Assembly: GCA_902766675.1 (NCBI GenBank)
Contig: CACXEN010000078.1
Coordinates: forward strand, 1-5,902
Direction of reading: 5' to 3'
Source of the DNA: an uncultured Erysipelotrichaceae bacterium
GTDB taxonomy: Bacteria > Bacillota_I > Bacilli_A > Erysipelotrichales > Erysipelotrichaceae
Length of the DNA: 5,902 bases
This document shows, piece after piece, positions 1 to 5,240 of the stretch. The notes below the pieces were generated by a model that was not told where the DNA came from, ran no database searches, and saw only the letters and a program-made list of their open reading frames with translations. Position numbers and translations under genes: made by a program. Each line of letters opens with the position of its first letter. Within the stretch, counting starts at the first letter, position 1.

Positions 1-84
1 TACTGGATTGCCATAATATTGTATCACTACTTTACGATTAATAAGGGAAATTATGATAGTCTAATGTTAGAGGTAGTAGTATGA
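1..84 (+). CDS. 3' end of an unidentified upstream gene (partial)
   Basis: This frame is open from the first base for 27 codons and ends at a TGA (82-84) that overlaps the ATG of the next gene as ATGA, a typical sign of translational coupling. The visible C-terminus starts YWIAIILYHYF, which is hydrophobic and aromatic, and ends LMLEVVV. It could be the last membrane segment and tail of a membrane protein. The other two forward frames are closed within this stretch. I do not recognise the product. The case rests on the open frame and the ATGA overlap; a stretch this short could be open by chance. Confidence 0.6.
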   Translation, partial: YWIAIILYHYFTINKGNYDSLMLEVVV

Positions 85-656
85 GTGAAAAAGAAAAAAT
101 GTTGCAAGGCTTGTGGTATGACGCAAACTATGATGCAGATTTATTGGAAATTAGAAGAGAGGCTGATGATTTGTGTTTTGAATTAAATCATAGTAGGCCA
201 TCTGATGTTGAAGGACAAAGAGAAATTATAAAAAAGATTTTACATATGGAAGAGTTACCAGATGAATTACATTTGTTGACGCCATTTTATGTTGATTATG
301 GAAATATGGAAATTGGCAATCATGTTCATATTGGGAAGAATTGCTTCTTTATGGATTGTGCAAAGATTACATTAGGATCACATATATTTATTGGTCCTGA
401 TTGTGGATTCTATACAGCAGTACATCCACTTACATATAAAGAAAGAAATCAAGGATTAGAAAAAGCATTACCTATTACAATAGGGGATAACTGTTGGTTT
501 GGCGCAAAGTGCATTGTTTTACCTGGCATTACGATTGGTAGTGGTTGTGTAATTGGAGCAGGTAGTGTTGTCACAAAAGATGTGCCAGATAACTGTGTTG
601 TGGCGGGAAATCCAGCAAGAGTTTTAAGAACTATCGATAATGAAGAAAAGTTATGA
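81..656 (+). CDS. Maltose/galactoside-type O-acetyltransferase (hexapeptide-repeat family)
   Basis: A 191-residue cytoplasmic acetyltransferase that moves an acetyl group from acetyl-CoA to a sugar or similar hydroxylated acceptor. The N-terminal part (about residues 5-55, MLQGLWYDANYDADL then a helical stretch) is the maltose acetyltransferase cap domain. Residues 76-183 form a left-handed beta-helix of hexapeptide repeats, such as IGNHVHIGKN, LGSHIFIGPD, IGDNCWFGAK and IGSGCVIGAG. His115 in TAVHPL sits where the catalytic His of the LacA/Maa family lies, and the AGNPARVLR ending is typical. Length fits the usual 180-200 residues. The start follows AGAGGT at 69-74 and overlaps the stop of the preceding frame, suggesting coupled translation. 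The real acceptor cannot be read from sequence in this family; many members are annotated as maltose or galactoside transferases without proof. It is probably unrelated to the arginine operon downstream. Confidence 0.93.
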   Translation: MSEKEKMLQGLWYDANYDADLLEIRREADDLCFELNHSRPSDVEGQREIIKKILHMEELPDELHLLTPFYVDYGNMEIGNHVHIGKNCFFMDCAKITLGSHIFIGPDCGFYTAVHPLTYKERNQGLEKALPITIGDNCWFGAKCIVLPGITIGSGCVIGAGSVVTKDVPDNCVVAGNPARVLRTIDNEEKL

Positions 657-670
657 AAATATTTTCATAA
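651..670. promoter_or_regulatory. 20-bp perfect palindrome, ARG-box-like (possible ArgR operator)
   Basis: A perfect 20-bp palindrome spans the stop codon of the acetyltransferase gene. Its core, TGAAAATATTTTCA at 654-667, matches the ARG box TGAATNNNNATTCA at every fixed position except two symmetric ones (5 and 10). ArgR/AhrC repressors bind such boxes. It lies about 20 bp upstream of the -35 of the transporter promoter. The match is by eye in very AT-rich DNA, so ArgR binding is inference. It is not a convincing terminator because the stem has only A-T pairs apart from two G-C pairs and no separate U-tract follows. Confidence 0.4.
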
Positions 671-688
671 AATATTATGAAAATTTTC

Positions 689-717
689 TTGACATATGAA
701 AATATTTACAATAATAT
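689..717 (+). promoter_or_regulatory. Promoter of the T-box/ABC transporter operon
   Basis: A consensus -35 TTGACA (689-694) and a -10-like TAATAT (712-717) are separated by 17 bp. This places the transcription start around 721-726, at the foot of the T-box Stem I. The -10 is weaker than the -35: a shifted AATAAT at 710-715 matches the hexamer better but leaves only 15 bp of spacing. The position directly before a complete T-box leader is the main support. Confidence 0.75.
696..710. promoter_or_regulatory. Second ARG-box-like element inside the promoter spacer
   Basis: The sequence at 697-710, TGAAAATATTTACA, shares its first 11 bases with the palindrome core at 654-667 and agrees with the ARG box TGAATNNNNATTCA at 7 of 10 fixed positions. 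It fills the gap between -35 and -10, where a bound repressor would block RNA polymerase. A partial copy, ATGAAAATTTTC, lies at 677-688. The three ATGAAAAT copies start at 653, 677 and 696. Function is inferred from similarity and position only. Confidence 0.33.
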
Positions 718-718
718 T

Positions 719-950
719 CTACTAAATTCAATGACCAGAAGAGTAGTTGTGAAAGATCCATTAGCGAGCTAGAACAGAGTGGAAGTCTAGCGGCAACGTT
801 CACAATGAAGCGCATCTTGGTAGAAGGTCTTCTGAACTTAGTAGGAAAACCCGCAAGCTTAGCGTTATAAGATGAGAGGTTTATGTTTTACATAGGCAAC
901 CAGTGTGGTACCGCGATGAATAGTCGTCTCTGGATAGAGACGGCTTTTTT
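719..950 (+). promoter_or_regulatory. T-box riboswitch, predicted specifier CGC (tRNA-Arg)
   Basis: A complete T-box leader that should bind uncharged tRNA and let transcription continue. The Stem I base pairs 719-730 with 833-844 (one mismatch). The upper helix pairs 747-753 with 799-805. The apical hairpin pairs 768-773 with 786-791 around a GAGTGGAAG loop, and the 5' specifier-loop motif GAGTA is at 741-745. On the 3' side, GAAG (807-810) is followed by CGC (811-813) and then ATCTTGG, fitting the usual order GAA-N-codon-A; this reads CGC, arginine. The T-box sequence AGTGTGGTACCGCG (902-915) differs from AGGGTGGNACCGCG at one base. The antiterminator pairs 900-905 with 928-933 and 913-915 with 925-927, with bulge TGGTACC (906-912). 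The T at 909 would pair with discriminator A. Specifier register was assigned by eye; the transporter downstream supports arginine. Confidence 0.93.
922..950 (+). terminator. T-box intrinsic terminator (alternative to the antiterminator)
   Basis: A 10-bp stem (922-931 with 936-945, one G-U pair) with a GGAT loop is followed by a run of six T (945-950). Its left arm contains the bases (925-931) that would otherwise pair with the T-box sequence in the antiterminator, so the two folds exclude each other. The hairpin should form when charged tRNA-Arg is plentiful and stop transcription before the transporter genes. Confidence 0.93.
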
Positions 951-955
951 GTTAG

Positions 956-975
956 AAAGGAGGTAGTGCAAGATG
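956..975 (+). promoter_or_regulatory. Perfect Shine-Dalgarno and upstream in-frame ATG
   Basis: AAAGGAGGT (956-964) is a full match to the 16S rRNA anti-Shine-Dalgarno, and an ATG follows at 973 with good spacing. The frame stays open into the lipoprotein gene, adding 24 residues (MVRRRC... ending GERK) before its expected start at 1045. The added part has three successive Arg codons (CGA CGA AGA). Either this is a second, longer translation start, or the signal initiates translation that re-sets at 1045. The extension would place a long polar stretch before the signal peptide, so I prefer 1045 for the main product. Confidence 0.55.
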
Positions 976-1044
976 GTCCGACGAAGATGCTTCAACAATA
1001 AAAGCAGTAAAAATTTAAATGATGGAAAAGAAGGAGAAAGAAAA

Positions 1045-1968
1045 ATGAAAAAATTATTTAAAGTATTAGGAAGTATTGCATTATCACTATCTTTAATTGC
1101 ATGTGGAAGTAGTGAACAAAGTACAAATGTTAAAACAGGCACAGAATCTACTTACGCATATTTATTAGACACAACAGATTTAGTAAAACCAGAATTGGAT
1201 TTATCCAATGCCGATGGTCTACTAAAAAACATATTGGATGCAGGAGTTTTAAAAGTTGCGACTTCTCCTGATTATCCACCAGCAGAATTTGTAGATGAAG
1301 AAGGTGTAATTCATGGCTCAGAAATGATGTTGGCTAAATATGTTGCAGATTGTTTAGGTGTAGATTTACAAATCGAAACAATGGATTTCTCAGGCACTTT
1401 AGCAGCAGTGGATACTGGCAAAGTGGACATTGCATTTTCTGGTTATGGTTGGAAAAAAGATAGAGCAGAAAGTTATAATCTAACAATTGGTTATATTGGT
1501 GATGAAGATGATGAAGTAAATCATACATTAATTACCACAAAGGCTAATGAAGGAAAATTCAAAACTTTAGCTGACTTTAAAGGATTAAAAATTATGGCGC
1601 AAGTCACATCTCTTCAAGAAATGTATGTACAAGATCAAATTGTTGTGCTAGATGATTCTACGATATATGAACCAGTAGCTACATTAGATCAAGCTATTCT
1701 AGGTTTAGCATCTGGTAAATGTGATGCTGTCGCATTAGATGGCTCTACAGCAGAAAACTATGTAACACAATCACAAGGTGAATTTGCATTAACTGGTGTA
1801 GATTTTGATTTGACACTTTATGAAGATGTGCAAGGTAATATTGGCGCAATCAAAAAGGGTGAAGATTCTTTATTAGAAGTAGTAAATCAAATTATTCAAA
1901 CTGTAAAAGACAATCAATACTATTCTGCATGGTACGCCCAAGCAAAAGAGGAAGCGGGGATTGAATAA
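1045..1968 (+). CDS. Amino acid ABC transporter substrate-binding lipoprotein (predicted arginine/basic amino acid)
   Basis: A 307-residue extracellular binding protein that captures an amino acid and delivers it to the permease encoded next. Residues 1-20 are a lipoprotein signal (MKK, hydrophobic core, lipobox LIAC) with Cys20 as the lipid-modified first residue of the mature protein. After a polar linker of about 45 residues comes a family-3 (PBP2-type) binding fold: GVLKVATSPDYPPAEF at 67-82, KVDIAFSGYGWKKDRAE at 126-142 with an Arg in the usual carboxylate-binding position, GLKIMAQVTSLQEMYV at 180-195, and CDAVALDGSTAENYV at 226-240. Start 1045 has AAGGAG (1031-1036) at good spacing; an in-frame ATG at 973 with an even better site would give 331 residues. 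Family membership is clear, but ligand identity is not set by the sequence. Arginine is inferred from the arginine T-box; lysine, histidine or glutamine remain possible. Confidence 0.92.
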   Translation: MKKLFKVLGSIALSLSLIACGSSEQSTNVKTGTESTYAYLLDTTDLVKPELDLSNADGLLKNILDAGVLKVATSPDYPPAEFVDEEGVIHGSEMMLAKYVADCLGVDLQIETMDFSGTLAAVDTGKVDIAFSGYGWKKDRAESYNLTIGYIGDEDDEVNHTLITTKANEGKFKTLADFKGLKIMAQVTSLQEMYVQDQIVVLDDSTIYEPVATLDQAILGLASGKCDAVALDGSTAENYVTQSQGEFALTGVDFDLTLYEDVQGNIGAIKKGEDSLLEVVNQIIQTVKDNQYYSAWYAQAKEEAGIE

Positions 1969-1970
1969 TC

Positions 1971-2636
1971 ATGGGCCAAGGAATTATAGAAGTATTCATT
2001 GCTTATTGGCCAATATTTCTAAAGGGTCTATTAGGCACACTGAAATATGCATTAATAGCGGTGGCTTTAGGATCCATCCTTGGAGCTCTTGTTGCATTAG
2101 TGCATTTATCGAAAAATAAAATCGTTTCTAGTATTGCAGGTATATATGTCAACGTATTAAGAGGAACACCATTACTTGTACAAATGTATATTGCCTATTA
2201 TTTCATACCAATGGCATTCCCAATTCTAAATAAGATAGATACAGTCTACTTCGTCTTATTTGCATTAGTATTAAACTCCAGTGCTTATGTATCAGAGATT
2301 ATTAGAGGAGGAATCAATTCTGTTGATTCTGGGCAAAATGAGGCAGCTAGGAGTTTAGGAATGACCGCAAAGAATACAATGATTAAAATCATTTTGCCAC
2401 AAGCAATTAAAAATATTCTTCCAAGCTTAGCGAATGAATATATCGCAATGATTAAAGAAACATCGCTTGCTGGAACATTCATGTTATATGAATTGATGTA
2501 CACAAGAACCTTATTAGCAAATAAATATCTTGTGTGGCAACCATTGTTTATCATTGCAGGTATTTACTTACTTGTCACAATGGTATTGTCTTGGGGTGTA
2601 AAACTAATGGAAAAGAGGTTGAGTGTCAGTGACTAA
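1971..2636 (+). CDS. Amino acid ABC transporter permease (HisM/GlnP family)
   Basis: A 221-residue inner-membrane channel subunit of a polar amino acid importer, probably acting as a homodimer since only one permease gene is present. Hydrophobic segments lie at about residues 14-45, 52-85, 90-108 and 188-210. The family signature [13 protein letters not shown] is at 59-71. The EAA loop that docks on the ATPase spans 124-158, beginning [12 protein letters not shown] and including [13 protein letters not shown]. Length is normal for the family. The gene starts only 2 bases after the lipoprotein stop and its last 14 bases overlap the ATPase gene, so the three are almost surely translated from one mRNA under the T-box. 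Confidence 0.95.
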   Translation: MGQGIIEVFIAYWPIFLKGLLGTLKYALIAVALGSILGALVALVHLSKNKIVSSIAGIYVNVLRGTPLLVQMYIAYYFIPMAFPILNKIDTVYFVLFALVLNSSAYVSEIIRGGINSVDSGQNEAARSLGMTAKNTMIKIILPQAIKNILPSLANEYIAMIKETSLAGTFMLYELMYTRTLLANKYLVWQPLFIIAGIYLLVTMVLSWGVKLMEKRLSVSD

Positions 2637-3366
2637 TAATTATATCTTGATTGAAACAAAGGATTTGAAAAAGAACTTTGGTGAATTAGAAGTATTAAAA
2701 GGAATTAGTGAAGTAATCCATCAAGGCGAAGTTGTTAGCATCATTGGCCCATCCGGTGGTGGTAAATCAACATTCTTGAGATGTTTAAACTTATTAGAAA
2801 AACCTACAAGTGGCCATGTATATTTTGAAGGGGAAGAATTAACCGAAAATGGAAACTTAGATTTGCATAGACAAAAGATAGGTATGGTATTCCAACAATT
2901 TAATGTCTTTCCTCATCTGACAGTTTTAAATAACATTACTTTAGCGCCAATGCTTGAAAAGAAATTAAGCAAGCAAGAAGCAGAATATAAAGCAATGGAA
3001 TTATTAAAAAAGGTTGGTCTAGAAGATAAGGCAAATGAATATCCAAGAAAATTATCTGGTGGTCAAAAACAAAGACTAGCAATTGTTAGAGCGCTAGCGA
3101 TGGAGCCAGATGTCATGTTGTTTGATGAGCCAACATCCGCACTGGATCCTGAGATGGTAAAAGGTGTTTTGGAAGTCATCCAACAATTAGCAGAAGAAAT
3201 GATGACGTGTGTTATTGTGACACATGAAATGGGCTTCGCGAAAAAGATTAGTGATCGAGTATTATTTATTGATGGTGGTGTGGTAGTTGAATCTGGTACA
3301 CCAGAAGAGATTTTTGATAACCCAAAACAAGAAAGAACGAAAGAATTCTTAGCACAAATACTCTAG
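2623..3366 (+). CDS. Amino acid ABC transporter ATP-binding protein (GlnQ/HisP/ArtP type)
   Basis: A 247-residue ATPase that powers the importer from the cytoplasmic side. All motifs are intact: Walker [10 protein letters not shown] (42-50), Q-loop at FQQFNVFPH (Gln91/92), signature LSGGQKQR (144-151), Walker B VMLFDEP (164-170), D-loop SALDPE (172-177) and switch His201 in VTHEM. No extra C-terminal regulatory domain is present, as usual for the amino acid class. The start is a GTG at 2623 inside the permease gene; a second in-frame GTG at 2629 is better spaced from the GAGGT at 2615-2619 and would shorten the protein by two residues. The overlap with the permease and the 8-base gap to the peptidase gene place it in the same operon. 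Confidence 0.95.
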   Translation: MSVTNNYILIETKDLKKNFGELEVLKGISEVIHQGEVVSIIGPSGGGKSTFLRCLNLLEKPTSGHVYFEGEELTENGNLDLHRQKIGMVFQQFNVFPHLTVLNNITLAPMLEKKLSKQEAEYKAMELLKKVGLEDKANEYPRKLSGGQKQRLAIVRALAMEPDVMLFDEPTSALDPEMVKGVLEVIQQLAEEMMTCVIVTHEMGFAKKISDRVLFIDGGVVVESGTPEEIFDNPKQERTKEFLAQIL

Positions 3367-3374
3367 GAGGTATT

Positions 3375-5054
3375 ATGAAAACTACTTTTCAGTATGATCA
3401 TTACTATAAATATGATGAACTAAAAGATAATTTAGAAACATTAGCGAAGAATTATCCAAATCTGATGGATCTAGAAGTAAATTGTGTCAGTGAAGAAAAT
3501 AGAAATCAATATGTCGCAATTCTTACCAATAAAGAAACAGGTGGTATGCTTGATAAACCGGGTTGGTATATTGATGGAAATATTCATGCAGGTGAAGTCA
3601 CAAGCACAATGTGTGCAATGCATACAATTGATTATCTTTTAACGAATTATGGAAGTGATGAAACTGTCACAAAGATATTAGATACAACAACAATTTACGC
3701 AATACCACGCGTATCACCAGATGGTGCAGAAACATATTTATCTACTGCTTATACACTACGTTCTGTAAATAGAGACTATTTACCAAAAGAAGGTGGTGTA
3801 AAAGAAGAAGATATTGATGAAGATGGTGTAATACGTATGATGCGTATAAAAACACCATATGGTGCATGGAAAATTGATGAAGAGAATCCTGGGTCTATGA
3901 CACTTCGTTCTCCAAGTGATCAAGGTGGTACATATTATGATATCTATCCAGAAGGATTGGTAGAGGATGATATCGATACAGAGAATTTAAAGAAAAAACA
4001 ATCATCATGGGGATTGGATTTTAATCGTAATTTCCCATATGGTTGGATGCCAAATGGCAAACAAGATGGAGCTGGTAAATATCCATTAAGCAATATAGAA
4101 ACAAAAGCAATCGCTGATTTTGTCTTAGCCCATCCAAATATTTGTGGTGCAGCGATAGGTCATACAAGTGGTGGATTGGTATTATATCCACCAGGCACAC
4201 ACAATGAAAAAGAATTATCTTATGATGATCTATCAACAATCAAAGCAATTGCGAAAATGGGCGAAGAAGAAATGAATTATAAACCAATTAATATTTTTGG
4301 CGCATTTATTTCTGATCAAACAAATGTGGATAGTGGGGCATTAGATGATTGGATGTTTGAATCATTTGGTATTCCAGCATACACAATTGAATTTTGGGAT
4401 TTAGCATCTAAAGCAGGTGCTCCTATTGAATGGGGCGATAAAGAAATAAATCCATTAGAAAATCTAAAGAGATTCAATGCATGTATGAAATGGGTAAAAG
4501 AAAATGCGCCACAATATTATAGTGATTGGAAAGAGTTTGAACATCCAACACTAGGAAGTGTGGAAATTGGTGGCTTCAATTATAAATTTACACATCAAAA
4601 TCCACCAGAAGACTTATTACTAAAAGAATGTGAAAATGACACAAAGTTCAACCTACGTTTCATGCAAGTCACACCAAAACTCGTGATTGATAAGATAAAT
4701 GTCGAAAAGCTAGCTGATGATTTATATCAAGTAGATGTCGTAGTTGGTAATGTTGGATATTTATCTTCAAATCTTACAGATATTGCAATAAATATGGGAG
4801 TCAATAAACCAGTAGAAGTTAGCATTGATGCTAGTGTTGTAAATGGGGATACGAATGTAAAGATTGGAGATCTTGCAGGATATAGTAAAACAAAAACTGG
4901 TGTTTACTTTTATGGCAATATCACAACATTAGAAAACGCAAAAGCCAAAAAGAAAATTTCTTGGCTTGTAAAAGGAAATGAGAATGACACAATCACAGTA
5001 TGTGCATCACATGAAAAGGCAGGTAAAGTTAGTGCTAAAATAGAGCTGAAATAA
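3375..5054 (+). CDS. Cytoplasmic M14-family zinc carboxypeptidase, possibly carboxypeptidase B-like
   Basis: A 559-residue metallopeptidase that should remove single residues from the C-terminus of peptides. Zinc ligands are His71 and Glu74 (NIHAGE) and His263 (GHTSGG). Asn217-Arg218 (DFNRNFP) match the Asn144-Arg145 substrate clamp, and Glu339 (YTIEFW) is the catalytic Glu270. Counting back from it without gaps, SGALDDW (320-326) aligns with SGGSIDW of carboxypeptidase A and puts Asp324 at position 255, where carboxypeptidase B has the Asp that binds Arg or Lys. The Tyr248 position is Asn317. Residues about 135-210 are an acidic insertion with DIDEDG, seen in a bacterial M14 subgroup; residues about 385-559 form a beta-rich C-terminal domain (HPTLGSVEIGGF onward). 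No signal peptide, so probably intracellular. AGGAGGT overlaps the ATPase stop, with 8 bases between genes, so it belongs to the T-box operon. M14 membership is sure; basic-residue specificity is inference. Confidence 0.9.
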   Translation: MKTTFQYDHYYKYDELKDNLETLAKNYPNLMDLEVNCVSEENRNQYVAILTNKETGGMLDKPGWYIDGNIHAGEVTSTMCAMHTIDYLLTNYGSDETVTKILDTTTIYAIPRVSPDGAETYLSTAYTLRSVNRDYLPKEGGVKEEDIDEDGVIRMMRIKTPYGAWKIDEENPGSMTLRSPSDQGGTYYDIYPEGLVEDDIDTENLKKKQSSWGLDFNRNFPYGWMPNGKQDGAGKYPLSNIETKAIADFVLAHPNICGAAIGHTSGGLVLYPPGTHNEKELSYDDLSTIKAIAKMGEEEMNYKPINIFGAFISDQTNVDSGALDDWMFESFGIPAYTIEFWDLASKAGAPIEWGDKEINPLENLKRFNACMKWVKENAPQYYSDWKEFEHPTLGSVEIGGFNYKFTHQNPPEDLLLKECENDTKFNLRFMQVTPKLVIDKINVEKLADDLYQVDVVVGNVGYLSSNLTDIAINMGVNKPVEVSIDASVVNGDTNVKIGDLAGYSKTKTGVYFYGNITTLENAKAKKKISWLVKGNENDTITVCASHEKAGKVSAKIELK

Positions 5055-5070
5055 GAAGAATTGCGCAAAG

Positions 5071-5092
5071 AAATCTTTCACAAATCTTTCAC
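5071..5092 (+). repeat. Exact 11-bp tandem direct repeat, Pho-box-like
   Basis: AAATCTTTCAC occurs twice head to tail (5071-5081 and 5082-5092), about one helical turn apart and ending 15 bp upstream of a -35 hexamer. Within it, TTCACA-N5-TTCACA (5077-5093) fits the PhoP recognition rule TT(A/C/T)ACA repeated every 11 bp. The position fits an activator site for the dipeptidase promoter. Only two copies are clear, whereas strong PhoP sites usually have four, so the identity of any binding protein is open. Confidence 0.45.
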
Positions 5093-5107
5093 AATTCAAA
5101 CATATTG

Positions 5108-5135
5108 TTGACACAGGTTTTTAGTATTATATAAA
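5108..5135 (+). promoter_or_regulatory. Promoter upstream of pepD
   Basis: A perfect -35 TTGACA (5108-5113) and a -10 TATAAA (5130-5135, one mismatch) are separated by 16 bp, placing the transcription start near 5141-5144. Transcripts would carry a leader of about 100 bases before the dipeptidase start, including the hairpin terminator at 5180-5211. Confidence 0.75.
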
Positions 5136-5150
5136 TGTCTAAAAAGACAT
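5135..5150. repeat. Inverted repeat at the predicted transcription start
   Basis: ATGTCT and AGACAT form a perfect 6-bp inverted repeat around AAAA, starting at the last base of the -10 and covering the predicted start of transcription. It could be an operator for a dimeric repressor or merely a 5' hairpin in the RNA. No known regulator was recognised. Confidence 0.35.
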
Positions 5151-5179
5151 GTTATTTCTTTCCCTCCCTAAATATGGAG

Positions 5180-5211
5180 AAAAGGGGACCTGTGCCAGCG
5201 GGTTCTTTTTT
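5180..5211 (+). terminator. Intrinsic terminator between the promoter and pepD (possible attenuator)
   Basis: GGACCTG (5186-5192) pairs with CGGGTTC (5199-5205) around a TGCCAG loop with two wobble pairs. The stem can be lengthened by AAAAGG (5180-5185) against the run of six T (5206-5211). The hairpin lies about 40-65 bases after the predicted transcription start and before the dipeptidase gene. It may be an attenuator; a rival pairing of TCCCT (5165-5169) with GGGGA (5184-5188) would disrupt its left arm. It may also stop transcripts arriving from the peptidase operon, which has no other clear terminator. Confidence 0.75.
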
Positions 5212-5240
5212 CATATATAAAAATAGAAAGGTGAATAAAT

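Noticed and set aside
64..84. Six-codon open frame from ATG 64 as a separate leader peptide
   Set aside because: It is in the same frame as the longer open stretch from position 1, so it is better read as the tail of the upstream gene.
651..670. Palindrome as a rho-independent terminator of the acetyltransferase gene
   Set aside because: The stem is nearly all A-T, starts inside the last codons and has no separate U-tract after it; an operator reading fits better. Read-through into the T-box region therefore cannot be excluded.
966..1001. Short open frame from GTG 966 (11 codons, ending TAA at 999-1001) as an arginine leader peptide
   Set aside because: The GTG is only 2 bases from the Shine-Dalgarno core and the peptide has no Arg codons; the ATG at 973 is far better placed.
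956..1006. Third-frame stretch reading GGSARWSDEDASTIKAV as the remnant of another gene
   Set aside because: It looks protein-like but is only 16 codons between stops at 953 and 1004, has no start codon and no recognisable family, so chance is enough to explain it.
888..1142. Antisense open frame across the T-box end and lipoprotein start
   Set aside because: It lies opposite a clear T-box and lipoprotein signal sequence, has low-complexity Leu/Phe-rich content and no family resemblance. The other antisense frames (1334-1528, 2285-2554, 4021-4239, 5307-5498, 5413-5646) are likewise shadows of well-supported genes.
5058..5097. GAATTG...CAATTC inverted repeat as the terminator of the peptidase operon
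   Set aside because: Only 6 bp with a 28-base loop and no T-run; the 5180-5211 hairpin is the first convincing terminator.
5135..5211. PreQ1, guanidine or second T-box riboswitch upstream of pepD
   Set aside because: The short leader lacks the conserved motifs of these classes that I know; there is no TGGNACCGCG sequence and no preQ1-type pseudoknot core. It is reported only as a generic attenuator candidate.
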